Shown here piece after piece: positions 33,333 to 39,144 of a stretch of DNA of 39,144 nucleotides. The notes under the pieces were generated by a model that made no database searches, was not told where the DNA came from, and worked only from the letters and a program-made list of their open reading frames with translations. A program made the position numbers and the translations under genes. Source of the DNA: Pelagibacteraceae bacterium AG-349-L17 (GTDB lineage Bacteria; Pseudomonadota; Alphaproteobacteria; Pelagibacterales; Pelagibacteraceae); the NCBI GenBank assembly GCA_003278805.1, contig QCDC01000012.1, positions 1 through 39,144 on the forward strand, written 5' to 3'. Every line of letters begins with the position of its first letter. Within the stretch, counting starts at the first letter, position 1.

Positions 33333-33514
33333 GATTTAAGCTCCACTTTGTATCCATTTTTCTCAAATATTTTTATGATCTTGTCCCAAACTAAACTGTT
33401 GTGTTCGCCTGGCCTTATTTCAAATTTAAATGATTGTTTGTAAACGGGGTTGCAGTTATCGTATGCGATATATGTACTGACGTGACAGTACTTACAGACA
33501 CGGCCTATTTCCAT
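33329..33514 (-). CDS. Small protein with CxxC motif
   Basis: 61 residues. The N-terminus has VCKYCHVST, a CxxC pair that could bind metal, with another Cys at NCNPVYK. The C-terminal helix reads WDKIIKIFEKNGYKVEL. It has a strong Shine-Dalgarno AGGAG 9 nt before the ATG and a 4-nt overlap with the next gene, both supporting real translation. The P-[IV]-Y-K motif and C-terminal helix resemble those of the 77-residue protein at 33774. Function unknown. Confidence 0.6.
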   Translation of the reverse strand: MEIGRVCKYCHVSTYIAYDNCNPVYKQSFKFEIRPGEHNSLVWDKIIKIFEKNGYKVELKS

Positions 33515-33523
33515 GTATTAGAG

Positions 33524-33528
33524 CTCCT
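33524..33528 (-). promoter_or_regulatory. Strong ribosome binding site for the 61-residue gene
   Basis: AGGAG on the minus strand, 9 nt before the ATG at 33514. Most genes in this window have weak or no such site, so it stands out and fixes the start. Confidence 0.6.
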
Positions 33529-33578
33529 AAGGTTAGTTGATTTTTTAAAGGTAAGTAGTTTGTAATTGGTTATGGTCT

Positions 33579-33656
33579 CAATCCTTTTCTGTTTAGTATT
33601 AGAATTACGCAACAAGGGAGATAATAAAAAAAGCGGAATTCTATAGAAAAGGATTG
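33579..33656. repeat. Long imperfect inverted repeat, candidate structured RNA or MITE-like element
   Basis: CAATCCTTTTCT (33579-33590) is mirrored exactly by AGAAAAGGATTG (33645-33656). Inside, TAGAATT (33600-33606) pairs with AATTCTA (33637-33643), and CGC (33608-33610) with GCG (33633-33635). The stem therefore stacks in three helices with one 9-nt bulge and a 22-nt purine-rich loop containing AAGGGAG. It lies in the longest gene-free gap of the window, upstream of the 61-residue gene. Confidence 0.6.
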
Positions 33657-33673
33657 AAATCCAATGCATTCTC

Positions 33674-33691
33674 ACACTAAATCATTAGTGT
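33674..33691 (+). terminator. Hairpin with T-rich tail
   Basis: A 7-bp perfect stem ACACTAA/TTAGTGT closes a 4-nt loop and is followed on plus by TTGTTTGAATTTTG. It could be a weak intrinsic terminator for a plus-strand RNA covering the upstream inverted repeat. The stem is AT-rich and the T tract is interrupted. Confidence 0.3.
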
Positions 33692-33716
33692 TTGTTTGAA
33701 TTTTGCTACAAACTTG

Positions 33717-33754
33717 TTTTATTTGTGAAATAAAAAAAAAATTATATTTTTTTT
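33717..33754. terminator. AT-rich double hairpin, possible bidirectional terminator
   Basis: TTTTATTT (33717-33724) pairs with AAATAAAA (33728-33735) around a 3-nt loop. A run of ten A and a run of eight T then face each other around TTATA (33732-33754). On minus this lies 20 nt after the stop of the 77-residue gene and gives U-rich RNA, so termination of that gene is plausible. Confidence 0.35.
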
Positions 33755-33773
33755 ACAGAGCTCGTATAATTCT

Positions 33774-34007
33774 TTAATTGCTATCATCAGGTCCTACTTT
33801 AATTTTCCAACCATTTGCCTTTAATACTTTGATTAGATTTTGAAGTTTTTCGTCTCGGGAAGAGTTTTTATCCCCTATTTTTTCAAAGAATAAAGGCTTT
33901 AACCCTCTATCTTTCTTTGATTGAAAGTAGTCCTTAATAGAACTGATAGTAAACCCTTTTTTGTAAATTGGATCGTCTTTCTTTGCTTTTTTGATTTTAT
34001 ATTTCAT
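33774..34007 (-). CDS. Small basic protein of unknown function
   Basis: 77 residues, Lys-rich. It contains DDPIYKKGFTISSIKDYF and a C-terminal helix plus strand, NLIKVLKANGWKIKV. A strong AAGGAG lies only 3 nt before the ATG, a short but possible spacing. The P-[IV]-Y-K block and the terminal helix resemble those of the 61-residue protein at 33329-33514, so a shared origin is possible. It is divergent from the 75-residue gene at 34100. No known domain was recognised. Confidence 0.5.
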   Translation of the reverse strand: MKYKIKKAKKDDPIYKKGFTISSIKDYFQSKKDRGLKPLFFEKIGDKNSSRDEKLQNLIKVLKANGWKIKVGPDDSN

Positions 34008-34032
34008 ATGCTCCTTTAGCGTTAATGTTTAA

Positions 34033-34070
34033 TGTCCGAAGCAAGTAGAGTTATTTCTAAATCACGGACA
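34033..34070. promoter_or_regulatory. Inverted repeat in divergent gap, possible operator
   Basis: TGTCCG (34033-34038) and CGGACA (34065-34070) are exact inverted copies separated by 26 bases, in the gap between the divergent 77- and 75-residue genes. GC-rich hexamers are scarce here, so the pair stands out, but six bases can recur by chance. Confidence 0.25.
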
Positions 34071-34099
34071 ATATGATTATATTATAAAATTTAAAAAAG

Positions 34100-34327
34100 A
34101 TGAACAAAGAAAACGCAAGTAAACTCTGGAAAATTATTCAGGAAGCTGGCGATTATTTGGTAGGGCAATTACCTGACCACCCAAATCACCCTAAAGGAAG
34201 AAACCCTTACGCTCATGTTGCAATTTGTGTGAAGAGCAAATTTAATGCTAGTTACAAAGATATTCCTGACGAACAATATAATGAAGTGATAAAATATATT
34301 GAGTTTTTAAAAGAAAATCCTAGTTAG
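34100..34327 (+). CDS. Small protein, weakly ORF6C/phage-regulator-like
   Basis: 75 residues. The middle and end, NPYAHVAICVKSKF then ASYKDIPDEQYNEVIKYIEFL, follow the pattern of the small C-terminal module of phage Rha/ORF6-type regulators (f-x-x-x-SYxxIPxxxFxxAxxYL). This is pattern memory, not a search. It has no DNA-binding helix of its own that I can see. The 3' end overlaps the convergent threonine aldolase gene by 8 nt. It probably marks the right edge of the accessory region. Confidence 0.5.
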   Translation: MNKENASKLWKIIQEAGDYLVGQLPDHPNHPKGRNPYAHVAICVKSKFNASYKDIPDEQYNEVIKYIEFLKENPS

Positions 34328-35369
34328 CTTTAATTGAATTTAACAATTCATCAACATCACTATCTTTAGTATTCCAAGCAGCAACTAATCTCACCGCTTT
34401 TCCATTTAATTCTTCTTCATTCATTTTATAACCTTTGGAATTTAGATGTTCTATTTTTTCTCTTGGGAACTTTGCAAATACTTCATTTGCTTCAGTTGGG
34501 TAAGCAATTTCAATATCGTTATGCTTACTTAACCCTTCACTTAACTTTTTACCCATTTTATTTGCATGCTTTGCATTTCTCAACCAAACATCATTTGATA
34601 TATATGCATCGAGTTGTGCAGAGACAAAACGCATTTTAGACAATAAATGCCCTGCTCTTTTCATTAAAAAAGCAATGTCCCCTACCAATTCTTTCTTAAA
34701 AAATATAATTGCTTCAGCTGCTAAACATCCATTTTTGGTTGCTCCAAATGACAATACATCAACCCCAGATTTCCATGTCATTTCTGCTGGAGTTAGATCT
34801 AAAGAAACCAATGCATTAGCAAATCTAGCGCCATCCATATGTAAATTTAGATTATGTTTATGAGTGATTTCTGCAATTTTTTTAATTTCATCTAATTGAT
34901 AAACCTCACCTGTTTCACAAACCTGAGTAATACTAACTGATGAAGGTTGTGTATGATGAACAATCCCCGTTCCACCTATCGATTGATTTAATTCGTCTGC
35001 AGTTATTTTACCCATTACTCCATTTAAAGGGATTAATTTTCCACCACCTGTGTAAAATTCAGGTGCACCACATTCATCCGTATTTATGTGAGACATCTTA
35101 TGACAATAAATGTTTCCATAAGAAGGTGTCATTGTGGATAATGCTAAAGCATTAGCTGCAGTACCTGAGGCAGTAGGAAAAACAATTACATCTTTTTCAA
35201 ATATTTCTGAAAATTTATCTTGTAATTCTGTAGATATTGGATCATTACCATAAGGAGTACTATCTCCTTCATTAGCTTTTAAAATTGCATCTAATACCTC
35301 GGGACAGGCACCAGCAACATTATCAGAAGCGAATTTAACTCGCTCTCTTTTTATTTTAATTTTTGCCAT
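34320..35369 (-). CDS. ltaE: Low-specificity threonine aldolase
   Basis: 349 residues. A PLP fold-type I enzyme that splits threonine or related beta-hydroxy amino acids into glycine and an aldehyde. SDNVAGACPEV near the start, TASGTAANALAL (phosphate loop), LHMDGARFANAL with the cofactor Asp, and SFGATKNG with the PLP lysine at about position 208 are all present. It is the last gene of the minus-strand operon after the amidinotransferase and creatinase, 2 nt downstream. A glycine-releasing role would fit, because glycine is the usual acceptor of the neighbouring amidinotransferase. Other beta-eliminating or aldol PLP activities are possible. Confidence 0.85.
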   Translation of the reverse strand: MAKIKIKRERVKFASDNVAGACPEVLDAILKANEGDSTPYGNDPISTELQDKFSEIFEKDVIVFPTASGTAANALALSTMTPSYGNIYCHKMSHINTDECGAPEFYTGGGKLIPLNGVMGKITADELNQSIGGTGIVHHTQPSSVSITQVCETGEVYQLDEIKKIAEITHKHNLNLHMDGARFANALVSLDLTPAEMTWKSGVDVLSFGATKNGCLAAEAIIFFKKELVGDIAFLMKRAGHLLSKMRFVSAQLDAYISNDVWLRNAKHANKMGKKLSEGLSKHNDIEIAYPTEANEVFAKFPREKIEHLNSKGYKMNEEELNGKAVRLVAAWNTKDSDVDELLNSIKAN

Positions 35370-35371
35370 AA

Positions 35372-36487
35372 TTATTGTTTTGGAAAGTAATCTTTAAGTT
35401 CACCCTCTCGATAAACGTCTGCAGTACAACAGTGTAAACCTCCACCAAAAGCGTAGGCATCTCTAAGTTCTACTGGTATAACTTCCATTCCTAATTTATC
35501 TAATTGTTCAGCTTGGTATTTTTCGCTTTTTTCTACACATACAGTTTTAGGATCCAAAACTAAAACATTCATTGATAGCCAGGTTGACGAATAACACAAT
35601 GGAGGTGGTTCGTTATGTGCTGGTTGTGCACTATCTACAATTTCCCAACCATTATCTTCAAATAATTTTCTTTGTTCCTTAGGAAGTCTTCTTTGTGGGT
35701 TATTGATAATTAAACCTTCTTTAATTGGGGTAAAAGTTGCATCAATGTGAATTGGATAAGGATCGCCTGGGAAGTTAACTGCATGAACTCTATGATCTTT
35801 ATAATGTCTCTTTAGCCAATCAATTCCTTTTAAATTTGTTGTAAATCCATGTTGAACAACCAAGTCTTTCCCAAATCTCAATACATCTGCTGCATCAAAT
35901 AATGGTTCTTCTTCAGTCGTTACAAAATATTTTTTTTCAGTCCACTCTAATCTTTTTTGAACACCAATTTTATCTGATAGATAATCCTTTCTATAATCGG
36001 CATCAGTTAATCTAGGTTTTGGAGCAGATTCGTGTTTCATATTAGGATCTTGATTATAATAATCTTTTAGAAGTGGTCGGTAACATAAATATTCAAACCA
36101 ACGACAACGGTAACTCATTGTAGCTTCTAAAATTTCGTTTCCTACTGTTAACAAAACATCTCTTGGAGGCATGCAGCCAAACATAGTTTCTGCTTCCCAA
36201 TCTGGTGTTGATGTCTTTTGATTAAAATCTATTGGTGTTGGTCGATCAACTTTAACACCTCTTTTTTGAAGCATGTTTGAAAAGTTATCTAATAATTCAT
36301 TTGCTTTATCGACAGTATCTTTGGTTCTTGGTCCAAACTGACCTCGCATATCACTGTCTTCTGGAACTTTTGCATCTAATGCTGGTTCTGGTGCTGGTAT
36401 ACAAGTACCATCCGCTCTTCCAACAATTACATGTTTTAACGGATCCCACTCATTCCAACTATTAACAATAGTTTTATTCTCACTCAT
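35372..36487 (-). CDS. Glycine amidinotransferase-like enzyme
   Basis: 371 residues. The family moves an amidino group from arginine to an amine acceptor (glycine gives guanidinoacetate). N-terminal VNSWNEWDPLKHVIVGRADG is typical. The active-site set is visible as LFDAADVLRFG (Asp near 198), YPIHIDATFTP (His near 247) and FGGGLHCCTADVYR (Cys near 352). It lies 5 nt after creatinase and 2 nt before ltaE on one transcript. Creatine, the creatinase substrate, is made from guanidinoacetate, but no guanidinoacetate methyltransferase is in the window. Other acceptors are possible. Confidence 0.85.
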   Translation of the reverse strand: MSENKTIVNSWNEWDPLKHVIVGRADGTCIPAPEPALDAKVPEDSDMRGQFGPRTKDTVDKANELLDNFSNMLQKRGVKVDRPTPIDFNQKTSTPDWEAETMFGCMPPRDVLLTVGNEILEATMSYRCRWFEYLCYRPLLKDYYNQDPNMKHESAPKPRLTDADYRKDYLSDKIGVQKRLEWTEKKYFVTTEEEPLFDAADVLRFGKDLVVQHGFTTNLKGIDWLKRHYKDHRVHAVNFPGDPYPIHIDATFTPIKEGLIINNPQRRLPKEQRKLFEDNGWEIVDSAQPAHNEPPPLCYSSTWLSMNVLVLDPKTVCVEKSEKYQAEQLDKLGMEVIPVELRDAYAFGGGLHCCTADVYREGELKDYFPKQ

Positions 36488-36492
36488 AAAAA

Positions 36493-37710
36493 TTAGTTTT
36501 TTATAATATTATACTCAGGACCAAAAGGAAATTTTGTAATATTCTCTGCTCCATCTTTACCAATCAGTAATATATCGTGTTCTCTATATCCACCTGCGCC
36601 AGGATTACCCTCTGGGATCATAATCATTGGCTCCATGGACACGACCATATTTTTCTCAAGAACAGTATCAATATCTTCTCTTAATTCTAAACCAGCTTCT
36701 CTACCATAAAAGTGTGAAAGCATACCAAATGAATGTCCATAACCAAAAGTTCGGTACTGAAGGTAACCAAGTTCAGCAAACAATTCATTTAACTCATGAC
36801 AAATATCAGAACATTTAACGCCTGGTTTAATTAATTCTAATCCTCTTTTATGAACTTTAACATTTGCCTCCCATGCTTTAAGTGAAGCGTCATCAGCATG
36901 ATCTAAAAATAAAGTTCGCTCTAGTGCAGTGTAGTATCCTGAGATCATTGGAAAAGTATTTAAAGACAAAATATCTCCTTTAACTAATTTTCTATTGGTC
37001 TTTGGATTGTGAGCTCCATCAGTATTAATACCAGATTGAAACCATACCCAAGTATCCATGTACTCTGCGCCAGGATAACTTTTTACAATCTCTCTTTCCA
37101 TTCTATCTCTTGCTGCTATTGCTACTTCAATCTCTGTATTATTTTCTCTTATATTTTTAACTATTTCTTCACCACCAATGTCTGCAATTCTTGCACCATT
37201 TCTTATGATCTCAATTTCTTCTTTCGATTTAATCATTCTAAGTTTCATTAGATCTTTTGAAACATCACTAAACACAGAAAAAGTAAAAATAGACCCTATT
37301 TTTTCTCGCATATCTAACGTGACATGATCATTTTCAATTCCAATATTTTTTGGAGGTTCATCTCTTCCAATAATTGAAACAATAGCTCTTAAAAAATTAT
37401 CTCTTTTCCAATCTGTGTAAATTACGTTATCACAATGAGATCTTCGCCATGGTTGACTTGCATCAATGTTTGCTGAAATTGTTGAGATTTTATTTAGAGT
37501 GATCACACATCCGTATGGTCTACCAAAAGAGCAATAAATAAAACCTGTGTAATATGCAACGTTATGCATTGAAGTTAAGATGACCATATCAAGACCATTT
37601 TGGTCCATCACTGATCTAAGTTTGCTTACTCGATCATTATATTCTTTATCTGTGAAAGGTAATTTTACTTTTTCACCATTTTTAAGTTCAAAAAAATCTG
37701 GTCTTTCCAT
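36493..37710 (-). CDS. Creatinase (creatine amidinohydrolase), M24 fold
   Basis: 405 residues, the same length as characterised creatinase. It hydrolyses creatine to sarcosine and urea. Long blocks match creatinase rather than general Xaa-Pro peptidases: FIYCSFGRPYG, SANIDASQPWRRSHC, DTWVWFQSGINTDGAHNP (catalytic His234), TALERTLFLDH, YRTFGYGHSFG and GREAGLELREDIDTV, ending ENITKFPFGPEYNII. M24 metal ligands are replaced in creatinase, and here the Asp pair is absent too. It is the second gene of the operon, 1 nt after a DMT permease. Confidence 0.9.
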   Translation of the reverse strand: MERPDFFELKNGEKVKLPFTDKEYNDRVSKLRSVMDQNGLDMVILTSMHNVAYYTGFIYCSFGRPYGCVITLNKISTISANIDASQPWRRSHCDNVIYTDWKRDNFLRAIVSIIGRDEPPKNIGIENDHVTLDMREKIGSIFTFSVFSDVSKDLMKLRMIKSKEEIEIIRNGARIADIGGEEIVKNIRENNTEIEVAIAARDRMEREIVKSYPGAEYMDTWVWFQSGINTDGAHNPKTNRKLVKGDILSLNTFPMISGYYTALERTLFLDHADDASLKAWEANVKVHKRGLELIKPGVKCSDICHELNELFAELGYLQYRTFGYGHSFGMLSHFYGREAGLELREDIDTVLEKNMVVSMEPMIMIPEGNPGAGGYREHDILLIGKDGAENITKFPFGPEYNIIKN

Positions 37711-37711
37711 A

Positions 37712-38617
37712 TTAATTTAATGCTATATATCTTTTGTTCCATCTCATTATTAAACTGTAATAAAATATAGATACAAAAAGAAAAAAGCCGCCAATTATAG
37801 TATTTGTGGATGGCACTTCGTTAATGCCAAATAATGGCAACCAAACCCAAAAAATTCCACCTACAACTTCAGTTAAAGATAACAAAGTCAATTCTGCAGC
37901 TGGTATCGCTTTAGATCCAATTGAATATAAAATTAAACCAAAACAAACTAGTGTCCCGTGCAAAGAAAATAAAACTCCGTTATAGCTAGATGAAAAGAAA
38001 ACTAAGTCTTTTGATAAAATCATAATTGTTGCAAACACAAAACAAAAGAAACCTGCAAAAGCTACAGTTGTGAATTTTGGTGTTTCTTTTCTCCATCTTA
38101 GAGTTACAGAAAAAACTGAGAAACCAATTGAAGAAGTTAAACCAAATACGAAACCAATTAATGATTTTTCACCAGTGTTTCCAAGTGCCATAATAATGAT
38201 ACCAACTGTTGCAATTATTATTGATATCCACACGTTAAGAGAAATTTTTTCTTTTAAAAATAAAAATGCCAATAATGCTGTAAAAAAAGGCATTGCTGCT
38301 AAACAAAGCAAAGTAACTGCAGCGCTAGTATTTGTAATTGAATAAATAAATGTAATCATAGCGATCCCCAATCCAGATCCACCGATTACCCCAGATAAAC
38401 CTATTTTATAATAGTTTTTGTAAAAATTTTTTCCTTCCTCGAAAAATAAATAAAGATTTAATAAAATGAAAATTGTTAAACCTCTGCCAAATATGTACTG
38501 CCATGGTGCCAATTGTGGATTATCCATAAATCGAACCACTAATGGGCCAAACGACCACAATAGACCAGCAAAAAGTACAACGGGAATAGCTATTCTTGGA
38601 TTTCTTAACTCTAACAT
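37712..38617 (-). CDS. DMT-superfamily (EamA) permease
   Basis: 301 residues, about ten membrane helices in two EamA repeats (TNTSAAVTLLCLAAMPFFTALLA... and IPAAELTLLSLTEVVGGIFWVW). It is first in the operon with creatinase, the amidinotransferase and ltaE, so it likely moves a guanidino compound, methylated amine or product such as sarcosine; direction unknown. It resembles the permease at 14680-15555, especially around AAE-x-x-L and the Trp-rich helix. No clear promoter was found in the 100 nt upstream. Confidence 0.8.
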   Translation of the reverse strand: MLELRNPRIAIPVVLFAGLLWSFGPLVVRFMDNPQLAPWQYIFGRGLTIFILLNLYLFFEEGKNFYKNYYKIGLSGVIGGSGLGIAMITFIYSITNTSAAVTLLCLAAMPFFTALLAFLFLKEKISLNVWISIIIATVGIIIMALGNTGEKSLIGFVFGLTSSIGFSVFSVTLRWRKETPKFTTVAFAGFFCFVFATIMILSKDLVFFSSSYNGVLFSLHGTLVCFGLILYSIGSKAIPAAELTLLSLTEVVGGIFWVWLPLFGINEVPSTNTIIGGFFLFVSIFYYSLIMRWNKRYIALN

Positions 38618-38717
38618 ATTCAGAAATCTAATTGTAAATAGAATTTTCTACAACAAAAATACGTTTCTAAACTAAATTTTGATTTGAGAGGTTGGGGAAA
38701 AAGCAATCAACGATATC

Positions 38718-39144
38718 TCATTTTTTAAATTTTGATTTACCAGCTGGTAACAAAACCCAAATATTTGATTTTACAAATGATTTTATTCTAAAAGACTCTT
38801 GACCTTTTAAAATTTCAACATTTAGTTTTCCATTTTTAGTTGTGCTTAATTGGCTCTTTACAAATCTTGTGAAATTGTTTTTTTTAACAAATCCATTTGT
38901 CAAAATAGCTTTAATTGATTTTTCTTCTGATAATCCTAAGACATTTAAAATATATGGAATTACAAAAAATCTAAAACATGCAGCTGAAGAAATTGGATTT
39001 CCAGGGAGTCCGAATATTGCCTTTTCTTTCCTTTTAATTTTTGCAAACATTATTGGTTTTCCAGGCCTTATTGCAGCACTTTTAAAGTAGCTTGATAACT
39101 TAAATTTTTTAACAACATCAGGTATAAAATCAAACTTGCCTGCA
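38718..39144 (-). CDS. moeA: Molybdopterin molybdotransferase MoeA, C-terminal part (5' end outside window)
   Basis: The frame is open through the right edge, upstream of the internal ATG at 39050, giving about 142 residues. AAIRPGKPIMFAKI followed by IFGLPGNPISSAACFRFFVIPYI is the MoeA/gephyrin signature. MoeA inserts molybdenum into molybdopterin in the cytosol. The terminal domain IV is present, ending NIWVLLPAGKSKFKK. It lies 100 nt upstream of the DMT-creatinase operon on the same strand. Confidence 0.88.
   Translation of the reverse strand, partial: AGKFDFIPDVVKKFKLSSYFKSAAIRPGKPIMFAKIKRKEKAIFGLPGNPISSAACFRFFVIPYILNVLGLSEEKSIKAILTNGFVKKNNFTRFVKSQLSTTKNGKLNVEILKGQESFRIKSFVKSNIWVLLPAGKSKFKK

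Noticed and set aside
33645..33665. GGATTGAAAT-like end resembling a CRISPR repeat terminus
   Set aside because: Only one copy is present, with no regularly spaced repeats and no cas genes in the window.
22321..34099. Integrase, transposase or tRNA attachment site bounding the defence island
   Set aside because: No integrase or transposase motif and no tRNA-like sequence or long direct repeat was seen at either edge.
34675..35155. Plus-strand frames opposite threonine aldolase
   Set aside because: They are antisense to catalytic PLP-binding blocks and carry no independent evidence.
38618..38717. Possible riboswitch upstream of the permease-creatinase operon (SAR11 genomes often carry glycine or SAM riboswitches)
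   Set aside because: The 100-nt gap lacks the conserved cores or stable paired elements I would expect for a glycine or SAM-V aptamer.

Overview
This window looks like a chromosomal segment of a SAR11-type (Pelagibacterales) marine alphaproteobacterium. The basis is a very AT-rich sequence with Lys/Asn/Ile-rich proteins, tiny intergenic gaps with many 1-4 nt stop/start overlaps, an alphaproteobacterial gene order (surA-pdxA-rsmA next to gmk, and acpP-fabG-fabD), a rhizobial-type phosphatidylcholine synthase and plant/alphaproteobacterial-type glutathione genes. No tRNA, rRNA, CRISPR array, transposase or integrase was recognised. No stretch over 300 bases lacks a gene; the longest gap is 33515-33773.

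Left part (1-17.5 kb), mostly housekeeping. The order is surA (3' end)-pdxA-rsmA on plus; gmk, acpP, fabG and fabD on minus; then a long plus-strand run of rpsF-rpsR-rplI-dnaB, an RND/MMPL exporter, cvpA-purF, an HD-domain protein, gshA-gshB, a DMT permease and an MFS permease. cmk follows on minus. From 17.5 to 21.8 kb come a MOSC protein, a phytanoyl-CoA-dioxygenase-like enzyme, and a compact minus-strand trio made of an FG-GAP/UnbV secreted protein, a Cys-rich secreted protein and a Pcs-type phosphatidylcholine synthase.

Middle part (about 21.8-34.3 kb), an accessory defence island. Two complete cytosine-C5 DNA methyltransferases are on plus. On minus are a PD-(D/E)XK nuclease candidate, a Z1-type SF2 helicase/ATPase, a MORC/MutL-like GHKL ATPase and a NERD-domain SF1 helicase. 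The methyltransferase + MORC ATPase + Z1 set matches the modification/restriction neighbourhoods described by Iyer, Abhiman and Aravind when they proposed that eukaryotic MORC ATPases came from bacterial restriction systems. The likely logic (inference) is that the methyltransferases mark self DNA, while the GHKL ATPase and Z1 motor sense or move along unmodified DNA and license the nuclease. The most unusual feature is a LysM-like module inserted inside the Z1 helicase core, between its DDEADH box and its GYTATP motif. The island's right edge holds unknown small membrane or secreted proteins, two small proteins that may be related, and a gap rich in inverted repeats that may be a structured RNA.

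Right part (34.3-39.1 kb), a minus-strand operon reading DMT permease, creatinase, glycine-amidinotransferase-like enzyme, threonine aldolase. It suggests uptake and turnover of guanidino compounds toward sarcosine, glycine and urea. The 3' part of moeA lies at the right edge.
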